A stretch of DNA of 64,000 nucleotides. Origin: Verrucomicrobiaceae bacterium (lineage in GTDB: Bacteria; Verrucomicrobiota; Verrucomicrobiia; Opitutales; Intestinicryptomonadaceae). Under the pieces are notes generated by a model, which saw only the letters and a list, made by a program, of their open reading frames with translations, was not told where the DNA came from and searched no databases. Position numbers and translations under genes: made by a program. The stretch is taken from NCBI GenBank assembly GCA_015061955.1, contig SUVO01000003.1:62001-126000 (forward strand), in the 5' to 3' direction. Position 1 is the first letter of the stretch. Each line of letters begins with the position of its first letter. Shown piece by piece: positions 7,297 through 15,633 of the stretch.

Positions 7297-8550
7297 TTAT
7301 TTTGAGTTCAACGAAACAACGCCTGGGAGTTCTTTACCTTCGAGGAATTCGAGCGAAGCACCACCACCAGTTGAAACGTGCGACATTTTTGGTGCTTGAC
7401 CACTTTTGTTTACAGCTGCAACTGAGTCGCCACCACCGATAATCGAGATACCACCATTAGCTTTAACTTCGGCAACAGCTTCGCAAACGCCGAAAGTACC
7501 CTTGTTGAATTTTTCCATTTCAAAGCAACCCATTGGACCATTCCAAACAACAGTTTTTGCATTTTTGATGGCGTTGCTGAATAATTCGATAGATTTTGGA
7601 CCAATATCTAAGCCCATCCAACCTTCAGGAATATTGCCTTCGACAACTTGAGTATTTGCGTTTGGATCAAATTTATCTGCTGCAATGTTATCAATAGGCA
7701 AGAGGAAGTTTACGCCACGTTCTTTTGCCAATGCCATCATCTCGTTAGCGTATTCAATTTGGTCGTTTTCACAGAGTGAATTACCAATTTGTTTGCCTTG
7801 AGCTTTGAGGAAAGTGTAAGCCATACCACCACCGATGATGAGTGTATCAACTTTTGAGAGCAAGTTCTTAACTACTGCGAGCTTGTCAGAAACCTTTGCA
7901 CCACCGAGGATAGCTACGAATGGGCGAACAGGATTTTCAACTGCCGAGCCGAGATATTCAATTTCTTTTTCCATGAGGAAACCAGCAACTGAAGTATCGA
8001 TATACTTTGTGATAACTGCTGTTGATGCGTGAGCACGGTGAGCAGTACCGAAAGCATCGTTTACATAGATGTCGCCATAAGAAGCGAGTTTCTTAGCAAG
8101 TTCTTTTTGTTGTTCTTTAAGAGCCGACTTGCGTGCTTTGAAGTCTTCGTCTGATTCGCCTTCTTTTTGTTTGCACTTAGCTTGTTCTTCTTTATGATAG
8201 CGAGTGTTTTCGAGCATAACGATGTCGCCAGGTTTCATAGCTGCAACTTCTGCGTCAGCATTAGCACAGTCTGGAACGAAAACAACAGGTTTTTCGAGCA
8301 TTTTCGAGAGATAGTCTGCAACAATTTTCATTGTAGTGTCGCCAGTGATACCTTTTTCGTCTGGGCGACCCATATGCGACATCAAAATGAGGCTACCACC
8401 TTGTTCGAGCACATATTTAATTGATGGCAAAGCACCTTTAATACGAGTATCGTCTTTAATAACGCCTTCCTTTACAGGTACGTTAAAGTCGACACGCATG
8501 ATGACTTTTTTGCCTTTTAAATCTACATCGCGGAGTGTTTTTTTGTTCAT
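7297..8550 (-). CDS. pgk: phosphoglycerate kinase
   Basis: A 417-residue phosphoglycerate kinase transferring phosphate from 1,3-bisphosphoglycerate to ADP. The N-terminal substrate-binding strand [13 protein letters not shown], the LMSHMGRPD segment, the HRAHAST loop and the C-terminal nucleotide-binding GGGDSVAAV are all present. Around residues 125-150 a charged insertion ([17 protein letters not shown]) lengthens the N-domain, giving 417 rather than ~395 residues. It precedes tpiA in the same orientation by 26 bp. A purine-rich AAGGAAAAC lies just before the ATG at 8550. Confidence 0.97.
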   Translation of the reverse strand: MNKKTLRDVDLKGKKVIMRVDFNVPVKEGVIKDDTRIKGALPSIKYVLEQGGSLILMSHMGRPDEKGITGDTTMKIVADYLSKMLEKPVVFVPDCANADAEVAAMKPGDIVMLENTRYHKEEQAKCKQKEGESDEDFKARKSALKEQQKELAKKLASYGDIYVNDAFGTAHRAHASTAVITKYIDTSVAGFLMEKEIEYLGSAVENPVRPFVAILGGAKVSDKLAVVKNLLSKVDTLIIGGGMAYTFLKAQGKQIGNSLCENDQIEYANEMMALAKERGVNFLLPIDNIAADKFDPNANTQVVEGNIPEGWMGLDIGPKSIELFSNAIKNAKTVVWNGPMGCFEMEKFNKGTFGVCEAVAEVKANGGISIIGGGDSVAAVNKSGQAPKMSHVSTGGGASLEFLEGKELPGVVSLNSK

Positions 8551-8688
8551 TGTTTTCCTTTTTTTATTTTGTGAAAATTATTTAAAGTATTTTGTGTAAA
8601 TTTGCCGATATGACAAGCAAAATATTATTGTTTTTTTATATAGCAAGCGCCTTGTGTTTTTCTTTTTAGAGCATGAGGGGAAAGGAAA

Positions 8689-8715
8689 GGGTGTGTCAAA
8701 AATTTTGACACACCC
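8689..8715. terminator. terminator-like hairpin downstream of the first PEP-CTERM gene
   Basis: A 13-bp perfect stem (GGGTGTGTCAAAA at 8689-8701 with TTTTGACACACCC at 8703-8715). It is followed on the minus strand by a pyrimidine tract rather than a pure T run. It lies 31 bp after the stop of the 505-residue PEP-CTERM gene. Confidence 0.65.
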
Positions 8716-8745
8716 TCAGAGGAGGTTTCTAACAACAAATTTTTA

Positions 8746-10263
8746 TTAACTGCGTCTGCGATAAGCTACAAAGCCCAATGCAATAGCACCAAAAATCATA
8801 GCCCATTCTGCTGGTTCTGGAATTGCAGCCAACGATGCCGAATACAAGTAGCTTCTGCCGTTTTCTGTTATCCATTCAAGGTCATCGATATACATGTAGT
8901 TATCGATATCGTCTGTCTTGTAAGAAGCTTGAACGTCTTGTAAGCTAAATGTTTTATCTTCATCAACGCTGAGTGACTTGTTAATAAAATCATCGAGAAT
9001 TAAGTAGAATATTTCACCATTTTGAACAGTGATACCACCTAATGCGAGTGCGTTTTCATTGAGGTCGATTGTCAAAGTTGCACCGTCTCTGAGAGCGAAA
9101 CCACCCAACTTTTGATCGGCTTCAAGTATAACTCTTACATTGGCTAATGTTCCTGTTGTTGTTACACCGTTTTTTTCAACGCCGTCTGTATAATGGTAAT
9201 CGCCATGTTGCAAGTAGATAACAGAATCTTTCTGCGATGCTACGCCATTTGTTCTGATATCGCTACCTTCACGCAATGTGAGTGTAGAGTTGTCCGACAT
9301 ATATAAGTTATTGCCAGTTGCAATGCTAATTGTACCAGCATTGTCGAGCGATCTTTTTATGAACATATCTGCATAGGCATTTGTATCGGTAATATTTATA
9401 ATACCACTTTTACCAACAGTAACATTGTTACCCCAGAAAGCGAATGATTTACGCCATGAACATGAGTTGAAACCAACATTCATAGTTCCATTAACTGTTA
9501 AATCTATACCACCATCTTCGGTGCTTGTATATTCTTCTTTAATTCCATGGAAAACGCCCATCGATGCTGTGCTATCTTTATTGATGGTAAGTACATTGCC
9601 ATTTCCTTGTGCAACAAGCCATGACATGTTGTTATCTTTATATGCTTGACTTGTGTATACTGCAAGATTACCTGTCGAAACAACATTACCTTGTTCGTCA
9701 ACTTCACCAATTGTTAATTTTGCATTACCTTTTAGTCTCAAATAAGATTTTTCTGTCGACAATGTTTTACCACCACCAACAGTTACTTTTGAACCAGTAT
9801 TTAAGAATGCAGAATTTTTGAAAATTGTGTTTGCATGCAAGAACAAAGGTGTGCTTGTTCCACTTTCATTGTTGGTCATATCTACAATGTATGTACCATC
9901 ACCATAAATATTTGCTACATTACCACCAGCACCAACAATACGCGTAGAAACTGTAAATGTTTTGCCTTCTTTGATTTCAACATTCATAGTTTCGCCACCA
10001 GCATTAGGATTTAAATATCCTGTTGAAAAGCTTTCGTCGACAATAAATGTACCATTTGTTGGAATACCCGTTTTGCCAAACGATAGGTTTGCTGTGGTTT
10101 TATTATACAAAGCAATGAAGTCCGACGCTTTATACGTTTCATTGCCAAGGATACGAATGCTTGTTTCTGTTACTTCAGTGAGTTGTTCGCTTTCTTGTGC
10201 AATAACATAACCCCCCCCTATAAGAGAGGTTGCCAAAGCACACAATAGTGTTAATTTTTTCAT
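8746..10263 (-). CDS. secreted PEP-CTERM protein, beta-helix-like surface protein
   Basis: A 505-residue exported protein of unknown function. Signal peptide MKKLTLLCALATSLIGGGYVIA is followed by a long low-complexity, Gly/Thr/Asn-rich beta-structured region (repeats of the NNxTxTVGxxxxLxI type, as in right-handed beta-helix adhesins). The C-terminus is a canonical PEP-CTERM signal: IPEPAEWAMIFG, hydrophobic ALGFVA, then YRRRS. PEP-CTERM proteins are processed by exosortase and tied to exopolysaccharide and the cell surface; no exosortase gene is in this window. Both termini match the next gene (10477-12492) almost exactly. The codons for GGGY contain a G8 homopolymer (10211-10218 on the plus strand) that could slip. 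Confidence 0.85.
   Translation of the reverse strand: MKKLTLLCALATSLIGGGYVIAQESEQLTEVTETSIRILGNETYKASDFIALYNKTTANLSFGKTGIPTNGTFIVDESFSTGYLNPNAGGETMNVEIKEGKTFTVSTRIVGAGGNVANIYGDGTYIVDMTNNESGTSTPLFLHANTIFKNSAFLNTGSKVTVGGGKTLSTEKSYLRLKGNAKLTIGEVDEQGNVVSTGNLAVYTSQAYKDNNMSWLVAQGNGNVLTINKDSTASMGVFHGIKEEYTSTEDGGIDLTVNGTMNVGFNSCSWRKSFAFWGNNVTVGKSGIINITDTNAYADMFIKRSLDNAGTISIATGNNLYMSDNSTLTLREGSDIRTNGVASQKDSVIYLQHGDYHYTDGVEKNGVTTTGTLANVRVILEADQKLGGFALRDGATLTIDLNENALALGGITVQNGEIFYLILDDFINKSLSVDEDKTFSLQDVQASYKTDDIDNYMYIDDLEWITENGRSYLYSASLAAIPEPAEWAMIFGAIALGFVAYRRRS
10211..10218. repeat. G8/C8 homopolymer in the signal-peptide codons of PEP-CTERM gene 1
   Basis: Eight consecutive C on the plus strand (G on the coding strand) encode the GGG of LIGGGY. 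Such a tract stands out in this AT-rich sequence. Length change by one base would frameshift the protein near residue 17. Confidence 0.75.
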
Positions 10264-10328
10264 TTTTATTCCTTATGTATTGTTATTGTTTTAGTTATAA
10301 ATTTCAAAATAAATCCAATTTCGGATAA

Positions 10329-10357
10329 ATTTTAGCATGTTTTTTTATTCTTGTATA
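10329..10357 (-). promoter_or_regulatory. predicted promoter of PEP-CTERM gene 1
   Basis: On the minus strand, TATACA (10352-10357) and TAAAAT (10329-10334) are separated by exactly 17 bp. The same two hexamers with the same spacing occur upstream of the paralogous gene at 12562-12590, as does an AT-rich block containing TTTGTC further upstream. Conservation between paralogs is the main support. Confidence 0.55.
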
Positions 10358-10386
10358 CTTTTAAAAATGACAAATTTTTTTAAAAT

Positions 10387-10394
10387 TTGACATT
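10387..10394. repeat. G8/C8 homopolymer upstream of PEP-CTERM gene 1
   Basis: Eight consecutive C on the plus strand lie about 120 bp upstream of the gene 1 start and about 30 bp upstream of its predicted -35. It is the third C8 tract of this locus; I saw no other in the window. Confidence 0.65.
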
Positions 10395-10421
10395 TACCCC
10401 CCCCTTTTTTTGGAATAAAAC

Positions 10422-10454
10422 AAAAAAGGAGTGTTTTTCAACACTCCATTTTTT
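10422..10454 (-). terminator. intrinsic terminator of PEP-CTERM gene 2
   Basis: Stem GGAGTGTT (10428-10435) with AACACTCC (10440-10447), followed by a T run on the minus strand, about 30 bp after the gene 2 stop codon. Confidence 0.8.
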
Positions 10455-10476
10455 AGGAACTAAAATGTTTTGTTTA

Positions 10477-12492
10477 TTAACTACGTCTGCGATAAGCTAC
10501 AAAACCTAATGCGATAGCACCGAAAATCATAGCCCATTCTGCAGGTTCTGGAACAACCGTGTTAACGAAGAACGAACCATCGCCATTATCTACAAAGTAG
10601 ATATCATAACCATTTTCAGCAATGAACTTGTTTTTGAATGCGTCGGTATTTTCAATGTCGAATACTCTGAATTGATTTAAAACTTCGCCCTTAACCAACA
10701 CTGAAGCATCGTTGAAGAATTCGCCAGTAAACGAGTCAATAGTAGAATCTTCACCAAGAACCAAGCTACCATTTTCACCAAACGAGATTGCCAACAACAT
10801 ATTGTTTTGCGAGAATGCAAACGAGCCTAATTCATTAGCAGCATTGAAAACAAATTCAGTTGTTGTTAACGAAGCTGGTGAAGTTTTATCAGGTGTTTCA
10901 AGGTTGATAGTAGATTGTGCTTGCGAATTGAATTCGGCACCATTCATACCAATGTTCAATGAATTTGCACCATTGAGAATAATCTTTGTATTTGATACAT
11001 TTATGCGATCTTCAAGTTGAAGTTTTGCACCATTTTCAATTAGTATAGTCCCATTAGCAATCCAATTCTTTGCTTGCGATGTAGCACCAGTTACAGAGGT
11101 ATCGAACTTTTGTATTATATGTGCTGTTGATTTCAATGTAATAGTAGTTGATGCACCATTACTGAATGCAAGTTTGAAATCGTCGCCACCTCCATTTACA
11201 TTGCGACCCGTACCACTTACTATAATTTTTCCACCAATTTCTGAATTAGCAGAAATTCTTAAGCCACCATAGGTTTCAAATTCTGACTTAGAGTCCATTT
11301 TTAACACCATAGCGTTGTTGCCTGTTGTATCACCTGCAGACCAACCATTCTTAATTAAAAGCTTCGAGTTTTGCATATCAAAACCACTTTCAACATTGAT
11401 TCTTGATGAAACCGTAAGTGTTCTGCGAGTATCGTCTGCACTCTTTAGTGTAATCAGTGCTCCTTTTATTGTTTCGGTGTTTTTTGTCAAAGTTGAATCA
11501 GCTGTCATTTCGATAATCTTCTCGCCTTTGGTTTTTGTGTAGAAATTACCACCAGTGATTTTACCTTTGATATGAATTGCGCTGTTTTCATCGGCTTCTA
11601 ATTTTCCGAGGTAGATATTATCAGATTCAACATAAACTGTAGATTTATTTGATTTATCAGAATTATTTACATTCAAAACAAGTGTTGTTGATTTTGCGTA
11701 TATGTTTACATTCTGACCCGATAAATCGAAATTATTTCTATAACCTACATCTCTGTTTACTTCTGTTAAGAAATTAACTGTTGAACCAGCTACAAACGAT
11801 TCATCAAATTTTACAGTTACATCGCTATTTATAGCTGTGTTGATAATTGCCGCACCTTTACTTGTATCTTGTGTTAGCGATTCTTGTGTGAATACAACAG
11901 TACCACCAACTTTGTCGGTTGTTGTTGCGCTAGCGCCATGGAATACGAACAACTGACCAGCAATATTACCTCTTGTATTTTGATAAACGGTAGAACCATC
12001 AGCAAGATAAATAGATGAATCGGAGTACATATACGAAATTTTCTCGCCATAATTCAAGTATAGGGTAGTGCCACCCTCAACTCTAATACCATTAGTTGAA
12101 ATCCAAACAGGCGATGCACTGTCTTGTACAGTAAGAGTCATAGAACTATTTTCGCCACCAACAATATGTGCACCATTCCAGCCGAATGTTTGTGAACCTG
12201 CAGAACTGCCTGATTGTTGGAATTTTGATGTATAGTGCTTTGAATCTATTGTTGCACTGTAGTCGCCGTCTATATAAAAATAAATAGAACCAGTTATATG
12301 GCGAGCTCCACCATCTGTTCTATTGTGGATGAATGTTTGAGCATCGGCTGTGAAGTAGTAGTTGCGATTGGCATCAAGAATAAGATCTTCGTACGAAGAT
12401 TTATCCGATGGAAAATACCAATCGTCTGCTATCACATAGCCCCCCCCTACAAGAGAGGTTGCCAACGCACAAATTGTTGTTAGTTTTTTCAT
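10477..12492 (-). CDS. secreted PEP-CTERM protein, larger paralog
   Basis: A 671-residue exported protein with signal peptide MKKLTTICALATSLVGGGYVIA, a long Ser/Thr/Asn/Gly-rich beta-structured passenger (recurrent short strands such as STINLETPD and TITLKST), and the PEP-CTERM tail VPEPAEWAMIFG with YRRRS at the very end. The ends are near-identical to the 505-residue neighbour while the middle is diverged, the pattern of a duplicated surface-protein gene with a variable passenger. Residues around 610-640 (FRVFDIENTDAFKN) resemble the end module of autotransporter-like PEP-CTERM proteins. A G8 tract interrupts the signal-peptide codons. Function unknown; surface or exopolysaccharide attachment is inferred from the sorting signal. 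Confidence 0.85.
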   Translation of the reverse strand: MKKLTTICALATSLVGGGYVIADDWYFPSDKSSYEDLILDANRNYYFTADAQTFIHNRTDGGARHITGSIYFYIDGDYSATIDSKHYTSKFQQSGSSAGSQTFGWNGAHIVGGENSSMTLTVQDSASPVWISTNGIRVEGGTTLYLNYGEKISYMYSDSSIYLADGSTVYQNTRGNIAGQLFVFHGASATTTDKVGGTVVFTQESLTQDTSKGAAIINTAINSDVTVKFDESFVAGSTVNFLTEVNRDVGYRNNFDLSGQNVNIYAKSTTLVLNVNNSDKSNKSTVYVESDNIYLGKLEADENSAIHIKGKITGGNFYTKTKGEKIIEMTADSTLTKNTETIKGALITLKSADDTRRTLTVSSRINVESGFDMQNSKLLIKNGWSAGDTTGNNAMVLKMDSKSEFETYGGLRISANSEIGGKIIVSGTGRNVNGGGDDFKLAFSNGASTTITLKSTAHIIQKFDTSVTGATSQAKNWIANGTILIENGAKLQLEDRINVSNTKIILNGANSLNIGMNGAEFNSQAQSTINLETPDKTSPASLTTTEFVFNAANELGSFAFSQNNMLLAISFGENGSLVLGEDSTIDSFTGEFFNDASVLVKGEVLNQFRVFDIENTDAFKNKFIAENGYDIYFVDNGDGSFFVNTVVPEPAEWAMIFGAIALGFVAYRRRS
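12440..12447. repeat. G8/C8 homopolymer in the signal-peptide codons of PEP-CTERM gene 2
   Basis: Eight C on the plus strand encode part of LVGGGY, at the same codons as the tract in PEP-CTERM gene 1. Confidence 0.75.
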
Positions 12493-12561
12493 TTTAGTTT
12501 TTTCTCTTTGTGATTGTTGTAATTTTGAAAGTTTCTTAGATACTACACACCTAAGAAATTC

Positions 12562-12590
12562 ATTTTACATTATTTCTTACTTTTTGTATA
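12562..12590 (-). promoter_or_regulatory. predicted promoter of PEP-CTERM gene 2
   Basis: On the minus strand TATACA (12585-12590), a 17-bp spacer and TAAAAT (12562-12567) match the arrangement upstream of PEP-CTERM gene 1. The upstream AAAAAAATTTGTC block is also shared. Confidence 0.55.
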
Positions 12591-12627
12591 CTTTTAAAAA
12601 AGACAAATTTTTTTAAAAAATGACAAT

Positions 12628-12659
12628 AAAACGACCCCCTTTAAAAGTGAGGTCGTTTT
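12628..12659 (-). terminator. intrinsic terminator of the PHP-domain gene
   Basis: Stem AAAACGACC (12628-12636) with GGTCGTTTT (12651-12659), with a T-rich tail on the minus strand, about 40 bp after the stop of the PHP-domain gene. Confidence 0.75.
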
Positions 12660-12696
12660 GAAATTGCGTTATTTTTTATATGTAATTATGTTGATA

Positions 12697-14043
12697 TTAT
12701 GCGTTTGGCAGAGGTTGTGTCCAAGCACATTGAGTTTTTGGGAAACAAGGTTTTTCGGGAATTCTTGTTGGGATATTTGATGTTATTTTTGCACGAACAT
12801 ATAAATCGTTAAACGCTAATTTATAAGAAGCTTTTGTACCTTTAACTGTTTTTACAACTTTGCCAATGTCGTCAGAATAGATTGGCAAGGTACGAGCAAA
12901 TCGCTTATTTTTTGGACTAAAAGCTTTGCCTTTAACAGTATGGTCGAAACCACGTTTTGTTGTTATAAACTCAATAGTGTATTCCACACCATCAACAGCA
13001 TCGACTTCTACCGACAACGTTTTTGCTGATTTGTCTAAAACAACGTCTTTAAGCAACACTCCCGAAGTTGCGTAAAAATCACCTTCGGCAATAGCTTTTA
13101 TTGTGTTATCGACTGTAAATTCATCATTTACACGAGCCATTACCCAAGCATTATTTACACCAGCAGCTTTGTCTATGCGTTCAGGGTCATAGTAGTGGGT
13201 ATCATCTGACGCTGTTGCGTAAATTACGCCTTGTTTCTTTTCTAAGCGATGAGCCAAAAGAACGTCCCAAAATTTATCGGTGGTAAATTCTGAAACATCG
13301 GCACTTGCTCCGTTGTTACAGATTTCAAAGTGCGTAAGTTCAGGGAATTTTAGGATATCTTCGGGTAGGACATCCCATGCACACCAGAATGGATGATTGA
13401 GCATCATAAACATTGGGCGTTTCGATTTTGCTTTTAATTCTTTGAAAGTATCTAAACTTTCTTGAATTATGCTTGGAACGCTTTTAGCTTTCATGTTTAT
13501 TTCAAATGTCTTTTCTACATTGAAGACGTTTAAATGACACTGACGCTCTACTCCATTAGGATAATCTGCTCTGCGAGTAATTTCTTCGCCACCTGCAAGT
13601 AGAAATTTGTTTGGAACTTCAAATTCTTCTTTGAGCTTATCGAAGGTTTTTAAACGCAAAAATTCTTTACACGCAAAATTCTTTTTTATGTAAGAATCTT
13701 TATATTGTTCCTTGGTTCTTTCAAATTCTTTTCGTGTAAGTGATGGTGGCCATTGCATCGACTTTGGTAAAATGCGAATCCACGCTTCTTTGTCATCGGG
13801 GAAGGCGTTGTGTTCAGTCATTACAAGCATATCAAAGCCACGCTTTTTGAATTCAGTTATGGCTACTTCAGGCATACTTTGACCATCTGACCACAATGTA
13901 TGAGCATGTAAGGCACATTTCTTCCAGATTGGCTTTTTCTTGAGTTTATCTGAGGCATTTGCTATTGGCGAAAACGCAGTTGCACCCAAGGTTAAAGCTG
14001 TTGTTTTCAAAAAGTTTCTTCGTTGTAATTTGTTGTTTTGCAT
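12697..14043 (-). CDS. Tat-exported PHP-domain metal-dependent phosphoesterase-like protein
   Basis: A 448-residue protein with a twin-arginine signal (RRNFLK at residues 8-13, then a hydrophobic segment and ANASD). From about residue 40 there is a PHP (polymerase and histidinol phosphatase) domain: HAHTLWSDG (His46, His48, Asp53) and MTEHN (Glu77-His78) form the usual metal cluster. A downstream His in MLNHPFW and the ASDDTHY segment fit later metal ligands. Export by Tat implies the metallated, folded enzyme works in the periplasm. PHP proteins hydrolyse phosphoesters, but the substrate here is unknown. A C-terminal beta domain (residues ~330-440) is unassigned. Confidence 0.82.
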   Translation of the reverse strand: MQNNKLQRRNFLKTTALTLGATAFSPIANASDKLKKKPIWKKCALHAHTLWSDGQSMPEVAITEFKKRGFDMLVMTEHNAFPDDKEAWIRILPKSMQWPPSLTRKEFERTKEQYKDSYIKKNFACKEFLRLKTFDKLKEEFEVPNKFLLAGGEEITRRADYPNGVERQCHLNVFNVEKTFEINMKAKSVPSIIQESLDTFKELKAKSKRPMFMMLNHPFWCAWDVLPEDILKFPELTHFEICNNGASADVSEFTTDKFWDVLLAHRLEKKQGVIYATASDDTHYYDPERIDKAAGVNNAWVMARVNDEFTVDNTIKAIAEGDFYATSGVLLKDVVLDKSAKTLSVEVDAVDGVEYTIEFITTKRGFDHTVKGKAFSPKNKRFARTLPIYSDDIGKVVKTVKGTKASYKLAFNDLYVRAKITSNIPTRIPEKPCFPKTQCAWTQPLPNA

Positions 14044-14105
14044 ATTAGTTATTAGGTTAGTTAGATACAGGGTAGAATCCTATAAATGAAAGTCAACCTT
14101 TATGT

Positions 14106-14151
14106 TTATTATATAAAAATTTCGCAATCGAGGTACCGACCTCGCACGTTT
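14106..14151. repeat. truncated repeat unit, matching the right end of A1
   Basis: TTATTATATAAA at 14108-14117 followed by TTCGCAATCGAGG, ACCG and CTCGCACGTTT (14141-14151) closely matches the last ~45 bp of unit A1 (6033-6077). It abuts unit B with the same head-to-end CTCGCACGTTT/AAAACGTG junction seen between A1 and A2. Confidence 0.75.
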
Positions 14152-14430
14152 AAAACGTGTGAGATTCGAGCTGGAAACCAAAACCCGAAGGGTACGGTTG
14201 AATGCGAACGCAGTGAGCAACCCGTAAGGGCGAGACGGTGCGTAGCACGCGAGTCAATTTGCGTTTTGTGAGCCGTAGCGTACTATGTACGTGAGGCGAT
14301 ACGAAACCAAATAACAGCCGAAAGCGTTTTCTTTGATGAGTTTATTTAATAAAAAAAAAGGCACTTCAACGAAGTGCCTTATAGTATAAATTAAAAACTC
14401 ATCATCAAAGAAAACGAGCTCTCGCACGTT

Positions 14431-14432
<2 letters not shown>
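14152..14432. repeat. structured intergenic repeat, unit B (with internal extra block)
   Basis: A 281-bp unit with terminal inverted repeats AAAACGTGTGAGA (14152-14164) and TCTCGCACGTTTT (14420-14432); one pair is G-T. The right end overlaps the gap stop codon (14431-14433). Outside an extra block of about 80 bp (roughly 14177-14256) the sequence is almost identical to A3, including the GTAC-TAT-GTAC apex (14280-14290) and the nested inverted repeat module (14323-14415) with its hairpin. The extra block is GC-richer and has its own GTGC-GTA-GCAC stem. Confidence 0.82.
14361..14385 (-). terminator. intrinsic terminator of gap, inside repeat unit B
   Basis: The AAGGCACTTC/GAAGTGCCTT hairpin is followed on the minus strand by nine or more T residues, about 45-70 bp after the gap stop codon. 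Same hairpin as in units A2 and A3. Confidence 0.75.
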
Positions 14433-15435
<1,003 letters not shown>

Positions 15436-15478
15436 TTATCCTTTTTATTGGGTTTAGTTTTAAAAAAATCAAATTTGC

Positions 15479-15506
15479 ATTATCTAACTATAAAAAAATC
15501 TTGCAA
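15479..15506 (-). promoter_or_regulatory. predicted promoter of gap
   Basis: On the minus strand TTGCAA (15501-15506), a 16-bp AT-rich spacer and GATAAT (15479-15484) form a near-consensus housekeeping promoter about 50 bp before the start codon. AAAAAGGAT near the ATG at 15429 is the likely ribosome-binding site. Confidence 0.6.
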
Positions 15507-15633
15507 CACTTTTTTTGAATTTTTTTGAATAAAGTAAAAAATAGCTACAAAAATGTACATTTAGTGCTTTTTTATATCTTGATTTTTAGCAAAAAAATGG
15601 ATAGGTGTATTTAGTAAAGAAGTGTATATATTT

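Noticed and set aside
14086-14271. 61-residue open frame in the repeat region before gap
   Set aside because: It lies entirely inside repeat sequence and does not exist in the other copies because of the inserted block.
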